A stretch of DNA of 64,000 bases. It comes from Alphaproteobacteria bacterium HT1-32 (GTDB taxonomy: Bacteria > Pseudomonadota > Alphaproteobacteria > Rhodospirillales > HT1-32). Shown one piece after another: positions 47,537 to 58,669 of the stretch. Location: assembly GCA_009649675.1 (NCBI GenBank), contig WJPL01000003.1:223645-287644 (forward strand), written 5' to 3'. The position numbers and the translations under genes were made by a program. The notes under the pieces were generated by a model. That model was not told the DNA's origin, did no database searches, and saw nothing but the letters and a program-made list of their open reading frames with translations. Positions within the stretch are counted from its first letter, which is position 1, and each line of letters opens with the position of its first letter.

Positions 47537-48912
47537 AGGTCATCATCTGCGGCGCAGGTCAGGTAGGCTTCAACATCGCCCGGTATCTGGCGATGGAGAA
47601 TGCCGATGTCACGGTGATTGACCAGACCCCGGAACTGACACGTAAAATCAGTGATTCACTCGATGTTACGGCAATTCAGGGATTTGCATCACATCCCCCG
47701 GTGCTTGAAAAAGCAGGGGCTGCGGATGCGGATATGATCATTGCCGTCACCGCGACAGACGAAGTCAATATGGTCGCCTGTCAGGTCGCTCATTCCCTGT
47801 TCAACGTGCCGACCAAAATCGCCCGTATTCGTAACCAGAATTACCTCGACCCGCTCTGGGGTGATCTGTTCAGCCGCGACCATATGCCGATTGACCATAT
47901 CATTTCTCCGGAAGTCGAGGTTGCCCGGGCGATGAGCCGTCGCCTGCAGGTTCCCGGTGCCACGGACATGATCCCGCTGGCAAATGACAAGGTTCGGCTG
48001 ATTGGCGTCCGCTGCCTCAAGGACTGCCCGCTGATCAACACCCCGCTGCGGCAGCTCACCCAGCTGTTTCCGGACCTGCATATTGTCATCGTCGGTATCC
48101 TGCGCGACGACAAGCCGATCATTCCCGATCCTGACGATCAGATGCTGGAAGGCGATATCGCCTATTTTGTGGTCGATACCGACCATGTCTCCCGGGCAAT
48201 GGCGGCATTCGGTCATGAAGAAAGCGAGGCACGTCGCATCGTGATTCTGGGCGGCGGCAATATCGGGCTTTGCCTCGGTCAGATGATCGACGAAGCCTAT
48301 CCCGGTGTGAACATCAAGATTATCGAGGGTTCTAAGGATCGTGCAGAATCCGTCGCCCGCGCTCTGCCGGGAACCGTAGTCCTGCATGGCGATGTGCTTG
48401 ATCCGGAACTGCTGAACGAGGCCAACGTCAAGCTGGCCGAAACCGTGGTTGCCGTGACCAATGATGACGAGACCAACATTCTCGCGTCGCTGCTGTCAAA
48501 ACGCTATGGCGCAAAACGATCCGTAACCCTGATCAACAAGTCGACTTACAGTCCGCTGATCACATCACTGGGGATCGATGTTGTTGTCAGTCCCCGGGCG
48601 ATCACCGTTTCCACGATTCTGCAATATATCCGGCGCGGACGCATTCATGCCGTCCATTCCCTGCATGAAGGTTTTGGCGAACTGATTGAAGCCGATGCGC
48701 TGGAAACCTCTCCACTGGTCGGAAAGCCACTCCGCGAGGTCAACCTGCCGCAGGGGGTGCTGATCGGTGCTGTTGTCCGGGACGGATCGACAGTGATTTC
48801 GCCACGCGGTGATACGGTCGTCAAAACCGGCGACCGGGTGGTGTTGTTTGCGGCCAGCAAATCGGTCAAAAAGGTTGAGGCGATGTTCTCCGTCCGCCTC
48901 GAATATTTCTAG
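47533..48912 (+). CDS. trkA: Trk potassium uptake regulatory protein TrkA
   Basis: Cytoplasmic regulator of 459 residues made of two RCK units. Each starts with a Rossmann motif: ICGAGQVGFNIARYLA at the N-terminus and ILGGGNIGLCLGQMI near residue 235; each ends in a TrkA-C domain. It binds NAD/nucleotides and gates the TrkH/G channel. The start is GTG 47533. Location behind ntrX is conserved in Rhodospirillales-like genomes; no trkH is in the window. Confidence 0.96.
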   Translation: MKVIICGAGQVGFNIARYLAMENADVTVIDQTPELTRKISDSLDVTAIQGFASHPPVLEKAGAADADMIIAVTATDEVNMVACQVAHSLFNVPTKIARIRNQNYLDPLWGDLFSRDHMPIDHIISPEVEVARAMSRRLQVPGATDMIPLANDKVRLIGVRCLKDCPLINTPLRQLTQLFPDLHIVIVGILRDDKPIIPDPDDQMLEGDIAYFVVDTDHVSRAMAAFGHEESEARRIVILGGGNIGLCLGQMIDEAYPGVNIKIIEGSKDRAESVARALPGTVVLHGDVLDPELLNEANVKLAETVVAVTNDDETNILASLLSKRYGAKRSVTLINKSTYSPLITSLGIDVVVSPRAITVSTILQYIRRGRIHAVHSLHEGFGELIEADALETSPLVGKPLREVNLPQGVLIGAVVRDGSTVISPRGDTVVKTGDRVVLFAASKSVKKVEAMFSVRLEYF

Positions 48913-48930
48913 GAATCAGGAAGTTCCCCC

Positions 48931-49791
48931 ATGTCACGCATAGCCTATGTTAACGGTCGCTACGTCCCGCATGCCGAAGCCAGTGTTCATATCGAGGATC
49001 GCGGCTATCAGTTCGCAGACGGAATTTACGAGGTTGTCGCGCTCAGAAACGGCAAATACTGCGACAAGCAGGGGCATCTCGACCGGCTGGACAGATCACT
49101 TGCCGAATTGCGTATCAAACCGCCTGTCGGACGCGCTGCCCTTGAAATCATCATGGATGAAATTGCGCGTCGCAACGGTGTCCGCGATGGTCTCGTCTAC
49201 ATGCAGGTCACACGTGGCGTCTATCCCCGGAACCATCCGTTCCCGCCGGATCATGTGAAAAGTGCGCTGGTCATTACGGCCAAACGCGCTGTGGCGCAGG
49301 ATCCCGAAAAGACAGCCAAGGGCGTTGCCGTGATTTCAGTGCCGGATATGCGCTGGCCCCGGCGCGATATCAAATCTGTCAGCCTGCTGCCGAATATTCT
49401 GGCCAAGCAGGAAGCCCGCGAAGCCGGCGCCTATGAGGCCTGGCAGGTCGATAATGACGGCTTTGTCACCGAAGGTTCATCCACAAATGCGTGGATCGTC
49501 ACGAAAGATAATGAACTGGTCACCCGTCCGGCGACCCATGATATCCTGCGTGGTATCACTCGTGAGACACTGCTGGGACTTGCCAGGGCCCGTGGCCTGA
49601 AACTTGTCGAACGGGCGTTCACGGTCGAAGAAGCCTATGACGCAAAGGAAGCCTTCATCACCAGCGCCAGTTCCTACGTCATGCCCGTGGTACGGATCAA
49701 TGACCGGTCGGTTGGTAATGGCGCACCGGGTGAGGTGACACTCAGTCTCGTTGACGGCTACCTCGAATCGCTTGCGGAGCCTGCGGCTTGA
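48931..49791 (+). CDS. dat: D-amino-acid aminotransferase
   Basis: Fold-type IV PLP transaminase of 286 residues. VHIEDRGYQFADGIYEVV is the N-terminal signature; the PLP Lys lies in SVSLLPNILAKQEA and the cofactor loop is VTEGSSTNAWIV. It interconverts D-alanine and D-glutamate, supplying peptidoglycan D-amino acids. A branched-chain aminotransferase would be similar, but the RGVYPRNHPFP segment favours Dat. GGAAG precedes the ATG. Confidence 0.9.
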   Translation: MSRIAYVNGRYVPHAEASVHIEDRGYQFADGIYEVVALRNGKYCDKQGHLDRLDRSLAELRIKPPVGRAALEIIMDEIARRNGVRDGLVYMQVTRGVYPRNHPFPPDHVKSALVITAKRAVAQDPEKTAKGVAVISVPDMRWPRRDIKSVSLLPNILAKQEAREAGAYEAWQVDNDGFVTEGSSTNAWIVTKDNELVTRPATHDILRGITRETLLGLARARGLKLVERAFTVEEAYDAKEAFITSASSYVMPVVRINDRSVGNGAPGEVTLSLVDGYLESLAEPAA

Positions 49792-50444
49792 CGGATCTGC
49801 CCTTTCCCGAGGCCGTCATCTTTGACTGGGATAATACCCTCGTCGATAGCTGGGCCGTCATTCATGCGGCCAATGCCTTCACCTTCGAAGCAATGGGCCT
49901 GAAGCCATGGACGCTGGAAGAAACCCGGCAGAATGTTGCCAAGTCCATGCGCGAAGCCTTTCCGGAGCTGTTTGGTGACCGCTGGGAGGAAGCACGGGAT
50001 ATTTTCTATGCCCGCTATGACGAGATCCATCTCAGCTATATCAAACCTCTGGCCGGTGCTGAAAACGCACTCAAAGGTTTGCACGACGCTGGCATCCCGA
50101 TGGCAATCGTCAGCAACAAGACCGGTGACTTTCTCCGCAAGGAAGTCGGGGTACTGGGCTGGGAAGATTATTTTCACCCGGTTCTCGGTGCCGGTGATCT
50201 GGAGCGGGACAAACCCGATGAAATGGTTATACAGGCAGCACTTGGTCCGGCAGGACTGAAGTCCGGACGGTCTGTCTGGTTTGTCGGTGACAATGCCATT
50301 GATATGGAATGCGCGCATCGGTCTGGCTGTACGGCCATATTGATGCATGAGAAATCGCTACCATCTGATAAGCAGAAAATCTGGCCACCACACAGGAATT
50401 ACGCCGATTTTGAACTGTTTATCGCGGAGATCACAAAGTTGTAA
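49788..50444 (+). CDS. HAD-superfamily hydrolase (phosphoglycolate-phosphatase-like)
   Basis: Phosphatase of 218 residues. Motif I is FDWDNTLVDSW (the nucleophilic Asp with W replacing the more usual L/G before the second Asp), motif II is IVSNKTGDFLRKE, and motif III/IV is VGDNAIDMECAHRSG. The inserted helical cap follows motif I. The substrate is unknown. The start is TTG 49788, overlapping the dat stop codon. Confidence 0.88.
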   Translation: MTDLPFPEAVIFDWDNTLVDSWAVIHAANAFTFEAMGLKPWTLEETRQNVAKSMREAFPELFGDRWEEARDIFYARYDEIHLSYIKPLAGAENALKGLHDAGIPMAIVSNKTGDFLRKEVGVLGWEDYFHPVLGAGDLERDKPDEMVIQAALGPAGLKSGRSVWFVGDNAIDMECAHRSGCTAILMHEKSLPSDKQKIWPPHRNYADFELFIAEITKL

Positions 50445-50498
50445 GCCAATAAGACTCCAAGCAGCCCCGAGGTCTGTTAGACTGCGGCGCTTGGTGAC

Positions 50499-50514
50499 AA
50501 TGGTGGGGACCATT
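50499..50514. promoter_or_regulatory. Inverted repeat ahead of hfq
   Basis: AATGGT-GGGG-ACCATT is a perfect 6-base inverted repeat followed by TTCC in the 104-base gap between the HAD gene and hfq. It could be a weak terminator hairpin or an operator; nothing in the sequence decides. Confidence 0.35.
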
Positions 50515-50548
50515 TTCCGTTATCCACACACCACGAAGAGAAATGAAC

Positions 50549-50803
50549 ATGTCCAATGAAAAGACACAGAACGTGCAGGACGTTTTTTTAAACTATGTGC
50601 GTAAGCACAAAACCCCTGTCACCGTATTCCTGATCAATGGCGTTAAACTCCAGGGGATCATTACCTGGTTCGACAACTTCTCGATGCTGCTGCGTCGCGA
50701 CGGATCGACCCAGCTGGTTTACAAGCATGCCATCTCGACAGTCATGCCCGGCATGCCGGTGAGCCTGTTCGAGCCGTCGAAAGAGGAGGAACCCGATAGC
50801 TGA
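50549..50803 (+). CDS. hfq: RNA chaperone Hfq
   Basis: Sm-like protein of 84 residues that pairs small RNAs with mRNAs. The Sm1 motif reads [20 protein letters not shown] and the Sm2 motif [13 protein letters not shown] 50549 gives the usual N-terminus with AAGAG nine bases before; an in-frame ATG at 50543 is too close to the ribosome site. It runs into hflX with an 8-base overlap. Confidence 0.97.
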   Translation: MSNEKTQNVQDVFLNYVRKHKTPVTVFLINGVKLQGIITWFDNFSMLLRRDGSTQLVYKHAISTVMPGMPVSLFEPSKEEEPDS

Positions 50804-52118
50804 TCAGTTATCGGATGAGTTTGGCCGCAGCTATGGCCAGCGCACCCTGCTTATTCATCCCTATAGCAAGCGTGGGGGCAGCCCTGATGTCCGCACGCCT
50901 GAAGCACGCGTTGAAGAGGCTGTCGGCCTCTGCAACGCGATTGCGCTTGAGGTTATCGACGCCCGGGCTATTGCCCTGTCACGGAGAAGACCCGCTACCC
51001 TGATCGGCAGCGGTATCGTTGAGGAGATCGCTGCGGAGATCGAGGCCAATGAGATCGGCCTGATCGTCGTGGATGGTGCCCTCACGCCCATCCAGCAGCG
51101 TAATCTGGAAAAAGCCTGGAAATGTAAGGTTATCGACCGGACGGCCCTGATTCTGGAAATCTTCGGAGAGCGTGCAGCCACGCGGGAAGGCCGGATGCAG
51201 GTTGAACTGGCTTCGCTGACCTATCAGCGGTCCCGTCTTGTCCGGTCCTGGACCCATCTGGAACGCCAGCGGGGGGGCTACGGATTCCTTGGTGGTCCCG
51301 GTGAAAGCCAGATTGAATCTGATCGCCGGCAAATTGATGACCGTGTCATCCGGATCAAGAATGATCTGGAGAAAGTGGTTCGCACGCGGACCCTGCATCG
51401 TTCTGCCCGTAAAAAAGTTCCCTATCCGATTGTCGCTCTGGTCGGCTACACCAATGCGGGCAAGTCCACATTGTTCAACCGGCTGACCAAATCTACCGTT
51501 GATGCTCGCGATCAGGTATTCGCGACCCTGGATCCGACCATGCGCCGGCTGGATATGCCATCCGGGAAGACAATCATTCTTTCCGACACCGTCGGTTTCA
51601 TTTCCGATCTGCCGACAATGCTGGTTGCCGCCTTCCGGGCAACACTGGAAGAAGTTGTCGAGGCGGATGTCATCATTCACGTCCGCGACATGGCCAATCC
51701 GGATACAGAACAGCAACGCGACGATGTACAGGCTGTCCTGAAAGATCTGGATATCGATCTGGACGGGGATCGCCACGTTTTTGAAGCCCTCAACAAGATT
51801 GACCTGATGGACGGGGAAGCCCGCGAGCGGCTTGCCACGGCTCTGACCCGCTCCGATGCTGTCGCCGTCTCTGCCGTGACCGGCGAAAATATTGACGGGT
51901 TGCTGGCAGCTATCGATCTGATGCTGGCCAGCAAGGAGGTCATCATCGACCTGTCGCTGGATATCTCTGATGGTGCGACAATCGCCTGGCTGTATCAGAA
52001 CGGGGAAGTTCTGGAACGTCGGGACGAGGAGATGATGGCCAACATAACTGTCCGGCTTAGCCCGGAAAACCGGCAGAAACTGGAAAGCCGGCTGGGCAAA
52101 CCGCTACAGTCGGCTTGA
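50796..52118 (+). CDS. hflX: Ribosome-associated GTPase HflX, apparent AUA start
   Basis: GTPase of 440 residues that splits stalled ribosomes. The N-terminal domain starts at [10 protein letters not shown], followed by [11 protein letters not shown]; the glycine-rich linker is [16 protein letters not shown]1 is [14 protein letters not shown]3 DTVGF and G4 NKID. The frame is open back to 50763 but contains no ATG, GTG or TTG before the conserved domain. AGGAGG at 50784-50789 places initiation at ATA 50796, in the overlap ATAGCTGA, which matches the coupled starts ATGGCTGA (thiL) and ATGACTAA (YheT) seen elsewhere here. Confidence 0.93.
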   Translation: MADQLSDEFGRSYGQRTLLIHPYSKRGGSPDVRTPEARVEEAVGLCNAIALEVIDARAIALSRRRPATLIGSGIVEEIAAEIEANEIGLIVVDGALTPIQQRNLEKAWKCKVIDRTALILEIFGERAATREGRMQVELASLTYQRSRLVRSWTHLERQRGGYGFLGGPGESQIESDRRQIDDRVIRIKNDLEKVVRTRTLHRSARKKVPYPIVALVGYTNAGKSTLFNRLTKSTVDARDQVFATLDPTMRRLDMPSGKTIILSDTVGFISDLPTMLVAAFRATLEEVVEADVIIHVRDMANPDTEQQRDDVQAVLKDLDIDLDGDRHVFEALNKIDLMDGEARERLATALTRSDAVAVSAVTGENIDGLLAAIDLMLASKEVIIDLSLDISDGATIAWLYQNGEVLERRDEEMMANITVRLSPENRQKLESRLGKPLQSA

Positions 52119-52142
52119 CTTCCAGCCCGAACCCTCCTATCT
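52114..52142 (+). promoter_or_regulatory. Sigma-32-like promoter of groESL
   Basis: CTTGAC (52114-52119) and CCTATCT (52136-52142) match the alphaproteobacterial RpoH promoter pattern that I know (CTTG with CYTATNT about 17-18 bases on). The -35 element overlaps the hflX stop codon TGA at 52116-52118. The CIRCE operator follows directly. Confidence 0.75.
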
Positions 52143-52145
52143 CGC

Positions 52146-52170
52146 TGGCACTCAATCGAAGAGAGTGCCA
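52146..52170. promoter_or_regulatory. CIRCE element (HrcA operator)
   Basis: Perfect inverted repeat TGGCACTC-N9-GAGTGCCA, one base per arm away from the consensus TTAGCACTC-N9-GAGTGCTAA and with the exact 9-base spacer. It lies 58 bases before the groES start, at or just after the expected transcription start, where HrcA represses chaperonin genes. hrcA itself is outside the window. Confidence 0.95.
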
Positions 52171-52227
52171 AAGACAATCCGTCAGGTGCTCTCTTCTCTG
52201 GTAACGAATTTTGGCAGGAGGAACACT

Positions 52228-52515
52228 ATGGCCATTCGTCCGCTCCACGACCGGGTAATGATCCGGGCGCTTGAACTGGAAACGAAGACCGCCGGCGGGA
52301 TCATCATCCCTGATACGGCTAAAGAAAAACCGATGCAGGGCGAAGTTGTCGCTGTCGGAACCGGCGCACGCGCTGATGACGGCAAGGTGACACCGCTGGA
52401 CGTCAAGAAGGGCGACAAGGTCCTTTATGGCAAATGGTCGGGTACGGAAGTCAAAGTCGATGGCGAAGATCTGCTGATCATGCGCGAATCCGACATTATG
52501 GGCATTTTGGAATAG
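52228..52515 (+). CDS. groES: Co-chaperonin GroES
   Basis: Heptameric lid of the GroEL chaperonin, 95 residues. [14 protein letters not shown] starts the fold, [15 protein letters not shown] is the mobile loop, and [21 protein letters not shown] and DIMGILE end it. ATG 52228 follows GGCAGGAGGAAC. Controlled by the CIRCE operator and sigma-32-like promoter upstream. Confidence 0.98.
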   Translation: MAIRPLHDRVMIRALELETKTAGGIIIPDTAKEKPMQGEVVAVGTGARADDGKVTPLDVKKGDKVLYGKWSGTEVKVDGEDLLIMRESDIMGILE

Positions 52516-52523
52516 GGGGCTGA

Positions 52524-54179
<1,656 letters not shown>

Positions 54180-54207
54180 TCAACGGAAACGTTGATCATG
54201 ATGTGAA

Positions 54208-54236
54208 GGGGGCTGCGGCAAACGCAGCCCCCTTTT
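54208..54236 (+). terminator. Rho-independent terminator of groESL
   Basis: Perfect 10-base stem GGGGGCTGCG / CGCAGCCCCC with a 5-base loop, followed by TTTTGCTTT. Confidence 0.95.
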
Positions 54237-54291
54237 GCTTTCAGGGGCAGGGACGTGTATTGCCTTCGCCGAACGCACTGAACCGGATTCC

Positions 54292-55101
54292 ATGACCACA
54301 ATTTCTGTCGAGAAAGTCAGCGCCGCCATACGCGAGGCGGTTGAAGCTGAGTTACTGCCACGCTTCGGGCTGCTGAAAGCCCACGAGATACGTGAAAAAG
54401 CACCGGGCGACCTGGTGACTGTTGCCGACGAGGCGATGGAACATCACCTGCGCGCCTCACTGACCCGGATCCTGCCGGGCAGCATAACTGTCGGCGAGGA
54501 AGAGGTTGCCGCTAACCCGGCGATACTGGAACGCCTTCATGGCAATGATCCGGTATGGATTGTCGATCCGATAGACGGCACCACAAATTTTTCCCGTGGC
54601 GACCGCCGGATTGCCGTCATTATCGCCCTGGTCAGAAACGGTGAAACCGTTGCCGGCTGGGTCCATGACCCGCTGACCAATGTCACCGCAATTACTGAAA
54701 AAGGCAGCGGCACTTTTATCGACGGAACCCGGACCCTGATTGCCGATTCGTCGCCGGAAACCAGCATCTTCGATTATTCGGGATGGCTCGGCGCCGGCGG
54801 GCAGGACAAGGCCCGCAGCGAACGCATCCGGCAGATACGGGAGAAATTCAGCGAGAACATCAATCTGCGCTGTGTCGGTCAGATGTTTCTCTCGCTACTG
54901 CGCGATGAACACCAGATCGCCCTGTACCACCGCACAAAGCCCTGGGATTTCGCGGCCGGGGTGCTGATGCTGCTGGAAGCAGGCGGAGCAGCACAACGCC
55001 TGAACGGAACGCCCTATCAGCCGGTTGCCAATGCTGGCCCGCTGCTGATCGCCCCTGATCAGGCAAGCTGGGATCAGTTGCAGCAGCTGATTGACGGCTG
55101 A
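54292..55101 (+). CDS. Inositol monophosphatase family protein
   Basis: Protein of 269 residues with the metal-dependent phosphatase motifs GEEEV, IVDPIDGTTNFSRGD and KPWDFAAGVLMLLEAGG. Substrates of this family include inositol phosphates, histidinol phosphate, PAP and fructose bisphosphate; the sequence does not decide which. ATG 54292 is used; the weak upstream region suggests a modest start. Confidence 0.88.
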   Translation: MTTISVEKVSAAIREAVEAELLPRFGLLKAHEIREKAPGDLVTVADEAMEHHLRASLTRILPGSITVGEEEVAANPAILERLHGNDPVWIVDPIDGTTNFSRGDRRIAVIIALVRNGETVAGWVHDPLTNVTAITEKGSGTFIDGTRTLIADSSPETSIFDYSGWLGAGGQDKARSERIRQIREKFSENINLRCVGQMFLSLLRDEHQIALYHRTKPWDFAAGVLMLLEAGGAAQRLNGTPYQPVANAGPLLIAPDQASWDQLQQLIDG

Positions 55102-55225
55102 GAGCGTCCACACTGCGGAAAATCTGTCGCTGACATTCCAGTCAATTTGCCGCCAGCCGGCAGAGCGACTATCCTTCGCGCCAAATCCGCAGCCCTGACT
55201 GCATCCAACAGAACTGGAGAGAAAC

Positions 55226-56095
55226 ATGGCGAAAGTAGCATTCATCGGTCTCGGCGTAATGGGCTATCCGATGGCCGGATATCTGGCCAAGGGCGGACAT
55301 GATGTCACCGTCTATAACCGCACCACAGCCAAGGCTGAGAAATGGGTTGGCGACTACAAGGGTTCTTTTGCAAAAACCCCGGCCGATGCCGCAAAGGGCT
55401 GCGATCTGGTCTTCAGTTGCGTTGGCAATGATGATGACCTGCGCTCCGTCATTTATGGCGACAGCGGTGTTCTGGCGACGATGAAATCCGGTGCCATTCT
55501 GGTCGATCACACCACGGCTTCCGCTGATGTCGCCCGCGAGATTTATGCCAAGGCCGCTGAACAGGGTGTGGCTTTCATCGATGCACCCGTGTCTGGCGGA
55601 CAGGCTGGCGCAGAAAATGGTGCGCTGACGGTCATGTGTGGTGGCGATCAGGCTTCGTTCGACACGGCCAAGCCGCTGATGGATTGCTTTGGCAAGGCCG
55701 TCACCCTGATGGGCGACGCCGGTGCCGGTCAGCTCACCAAGATGGTCAATCAGATCTGCATTGCCGGTCTGGTACAGGGTCTCTCGGAAGCGATGAATTT
55801 CGCCAAGCGGGCTGATCTGGATACAGACAAAGTCATCGCCGTTATCTCCAAGGGCGCCGCACAGTCCTGGCAGATGGAAAACCGGGCCCATACCATGTGC
55901 AAGGGAGAGTTCGATTTCGGCTTTGCCGTCGACTGGATGCGCAAGGACCTCGGCATCTGCCTCGAAGAAGCCAAACGCAACGGCTCACGCCTGCCAGTAA
56001 CAGCACTGGTCGATCAGTTCTATGCCCAGCTGCAATATCGCGGCGACAACCGCATGGACACCTCCAGCCTGATGAGGCTGCTGACCAGCAACTGA
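55226..56095 (+). CDS. NAD(P)-dependent beta-hydroxyacid dehydrogenase
   Basis: Protein of 289 residues from the family of 3-hydroxyisobutyrate and tartronate-semialdehyde reductases. IGLGVMGYPMAGYLAKGG binds the cofactor, LVDHTTAS and DAPVSGGQAGAENGAL follow, and the catalytic Lys is in GAGQLTKMVNQI. It differs clearly from the MmsB at 17462-18361. Closest by feel to the GlxR/GarR or succinic-semialdehyde-reductase-like branch, but the substrate is not certain. AACTGGAGAGAAAC precedes the ATG. Confidence 0.9.
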   Translation: MAKVAFIGLGVMGYPMAGYLAKGGHDVTVYNRTTAKAEKWVGDYKGSFAKTPADAAKGCDLVFSCVGNDDDLRSVIYGDSGVLATMKSGAILVDHTTASADVAREIYAKAAEQGVAFIDAPVSGGQAGAENGALTVMCGGDQASFDTAKPLMDCFGKAVTLMGDAGAGQLTKMVNQICIAGLVQGLSEAMNFAKRADLDTDKVIAVISKGAAQSWQMENRAHTMCKGEFDFGFAVDWMRKDLGICLEEAKRNGSRLPVTALVDQFYAQLQYRGDNRMDTSSLMRLLTSN

Positions 56096-56110
56096 ACATA
56101 GCCGCAGATA

Positions 56111-56136
56111 CCCGGTCGTCATTTCAGGCGACCGGG
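56111..56136. repeat. Hairpin between convergent genes
   Basis: CCCGGTCG / CGACCGGG with a 10-base loop lies between two convergent genes. There is no T-run on either side, so it is only a possible terminator or mRNA-end stabiliser. Confidence 0.4.
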
Positions 56137-56194
56137 CCGTGCTGCCCTGCCAAACAGCAGACCTTATCCTGAACCCGCTTCAGACAGCCCGGTG

Positions 56195-58645
56195 TCAGAT
56201 TTTCACCCGCTCGCTTTTCGGATCATAAAAGGGCTTCAGTGAGGCTTCTGCCTCATATTCCCTGCCATTGATCCGCAGCCTGTAGGCACCAGCCTTCACA
56301 TAATCTGGCGTTACCACATCCCCGCCGGCCTCCACATAGCCCATGGCGAGGCTGGAGCCGATGGTATGACCGAACATACCGGAAGTCGCGTAGCCGCAGA
56401 TACGACCGTCCCGCAAGATCGGTTCATTGTGATAGACCAGCGGTTCCGGATCGATCAGCCGGAACTGCACCAGACGCTGCGTCACACCTGCTTCCTTTTG
56501 CCGCAGCAGGGCATCACGGCCCTGAAAGCCACCGGGCTTGTCGAACTTCACAGCGAAGCCCAGTCCGGCCTCCAGCGGCGTTTCCGCGTCCGTAATGTCG
56601 TGCCCCCAGTGACGGTAGCCCTTTTCCATGCGCAGGCTGTTCAGTGTGTGATAACCCGCATGACGGAATCCGAGACCATCTGAAGCCGCCAGCAGGGCGT
56701 CATAGACATGGGTCGCAAATTCCGTCGGCATATACAGTTCCCAGCCCAGTTCGCCGACATAGGTAATCCGGGATGCCCGGACCAGCCCGTAGCCGATTTC
56801 AATCTCCTGACTATGACCAAAGGGGAAGGCTTCGTTGGACAGGTCTGCCGGGCTGACCCGTGACAGCAATTTACGGGCGTTCGGCCCCATAACACTGACC
56901 ACCGCCAGACCAGATGTCACATCTGTCACGCAACAGCGCTCATCCTCTCCCACGGCCTGTGTCAGCCAGGACAGGTCGCGAGCCTGCGTGCCGGCACCGC
57001 TGACCACCATATAGCGGTCTTCTGCCAGTCTGGTGACCGTCAGATCACCTTCAATCCCGCCACGTTCGTTCAGCAACTGGGTATAGACAATCCGGCCGGG
57101 CTCAACCGACATATCATTGCCACTGACCCGGTTGAGCATCTGCTCGGCATCGCGTCCCTGAATCAGGAACTTGCCGAAGGATGACAGATCAAACAGGCCA
57201 ACCGCCTCCCGGACCGCCTTATGTTCTGCCGCATTCGCATCGAACCAGTTCTGCCGTTTGTAGCTGTAGGCATAGGCTGGCTCCATACCATCCGGCGCAT
57301 ACCAGTTCGGACGCTCCCAGCCTGAAACCTCACCAAAGCAGGCACCGGCTTTCGCCAGCCGGTCATGCAGTGCCGAATGGCGAATACCACGGGCGGTCTC
57401 GAACTGCCGGAACGGCCAGTGCATGGCATACAGCAGCCCCAGCCCTTCAACCGTGCGGTCATGCAGATATTTCGCATTGCCCTGAAACGGCACCACCCTC
57501 CGGATATCCACATCCCACAGATCCGCTGATGCATGACCATCAATAATCCAGTCCGCCAGTACCTTGCCGGCACCGCCGGAGGACTGGATACCAATCGAGT
57601 TGAAGCCCGCAGCAACATAGAAATTCCGGATTTCCGGGGCCGGACCGAGCAGATATCGATCATCCGGGGTGAAACTCTCCGGACCATTGAAGAACTGACG
57701 AATGCCGGTCTCAGCCAGGATCGGAGCGCGCTCCATCGCATCCATCAGGATCGGCTCGAAATGATCGTAATCTTCCGGCAGTTCATCGAACTCGAAATCA
57801 TCGGGAATACCATCCATCCCCCACGGCTTGGCAACCGGCTCGAAACAGCCGATCAGCAGCTTTCCCGCATCTTCTTTCCAATAGACACAGCCATCCGGGT
57901 CGCGCATCACCGGTAATGTCGGGGGCAGGTCCGGCACCGGCTCAGTGACGATATAGAAATGCTCAGCCGCATGCAGCGGCACATTCACACCCGCCATCTT
58001 GCCGACATCACGGGCCCACATACCGGCGCAGTTCACGACATATTCAGCTTCAATGCTGCCAGCATCCATTGTCACGCCGCAGGCACGGCCATTTCTGACC
58101 GTAACCCCGGTCACGGGGACGCCTTCGATGATCGTCGCACCAGCCTGCTTTGCCCCCCTGGCCAGTGCCGCCGCCGTATCCGAAGGGTTGGTCTGGCCAT
58201 CATTCGGCAGATATACGCCACCCATGACATCGTGGATCGACATCAGCGGCCAGAGACGTTTGCATTCCGCCGCGTCAATGACCTCGACATCCAGACCGAA
58301 AACCTTCGCCATATCAGCGCCGCGAACCAGTTCTTCCAGCCGGCCCGGTGTGCGGGCAATCGAGACACTGCCATTCTGCTTCATACCTGTTGCCTGACCG
58401 GTTTCCGCTTCCAGCGTTCGAAACAGGTCGGTCGTGTACTGGGCAAGTCGCGTCATGTTCTGACTGGCACGAAGCTGGCCAACCAGCCCGGCCGCATGCC
58501 AGGTCGTCCCGCAGGTCAGTTGTTTACGCTCCAGCAGCACCACATCGGTCCAGCCACGTCTGGTGAGGTGATAGGCAAGACTGCATCCGATAATACCGCC
58601 ACCGATAATGACAACCTGTGCACGGGAGGGGAGTTGAACGGCCAT
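56195..58645 (-). CDS. FAD-dependent oxidoreductase with GcvT domain (dimethylglycine/sarcosine dehydrogenase-like)
   Basis: Protein of 816 residues. The N-terminal DAO-type FAD domain begins GGGIIGCSLAYHLTRRG, and TTWHAAGLVG carries the His that holds covalent FAD in dimethylglycine dehydrogenases. The C-terminal half is a GcvT-like folate-binding domain (LFDLSSFGKFLIQG, EGDLTVTRLAEDRYMVV, GYHTLNSLRMEKGYRHWG). It would demethylate an N-methyl amine such as dimethylglycine or sarcosine and pass the carbon to tetrahydrofolate; related proteins act on other methylated compounds. It starts 24 bases after the XRE-cupin gene, so they form an operon. Confidence 0.9.
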   Translation of the reverse strand: MAVQLPSRAQVVIIGGGIIGCSLAYHLTRRGWTDVVLLERKQLTCGTTWHAAGLVGQLRASQNMTRLAQYTTDLFRTLEAETGQATGMKQNGSVSIARTPGRLEELVRGADMAKVFGLDVEVIDAAECKRLWPLMSIHDVMGGVYLPNDGQTNPSDTAAALARGAKQAGATIIEGVPVTGVTVRNGRACGVTMDAGSIEAEYVVNCAGMWARDVGKMAGVNVPLHAAEHFYIVTEPVPDLPPTLPVMRDPDGCVYWKEDAGKLLIGCFEPVAKPWGMDGIPDDFEFDELPEDYDHFEPILMDAMERAPILAETGIRQFFNGPESFTPDDRYLLGPAPEIRNFYVAAGFNSIGIQSSGGAGKVLADWIIDGHASADLWDVDIRRVVPFQGNAKYLHDRTVEGLGLLYAMHWPFRQFETARGIRHSALHDRLAKAGACFGEVSGWERPNWYAPDGMEPAYAYSYKRQNWFDANAAEHKAVREAVGLFDLSSFGKFLIQGRDAEQMLNRVSGNDMSVEPGRIVYTQLLNERGGIEGDLTVTRLAEDRYMVVSGAGTQARDLSWLTQAVGEDERCCVTDVTSGLAVVSVMGPNARKLLSRVSPADLSNEAFPFGHSQEIEIGYGLVRASRITYVGELGWELYMPTEFATHVYDALLAASDGLGFRHAGYHTLNSLRMEKGYRHWGHDITDAETPLEAGLGFAVKFDKPGGFQGRDALLRQKEAGVTQRLVQFRLIDPEPLVYHNEPILRDGRICGYATSGMFGHTIGSSLAMGYVEAGGDVVTPDYVKAGAYRLRINGREYEAEASLKPFYDPKSERVKI

Positions 58646-58669
58646 GAGACGGTCCTTCTGCAGGAGGAG

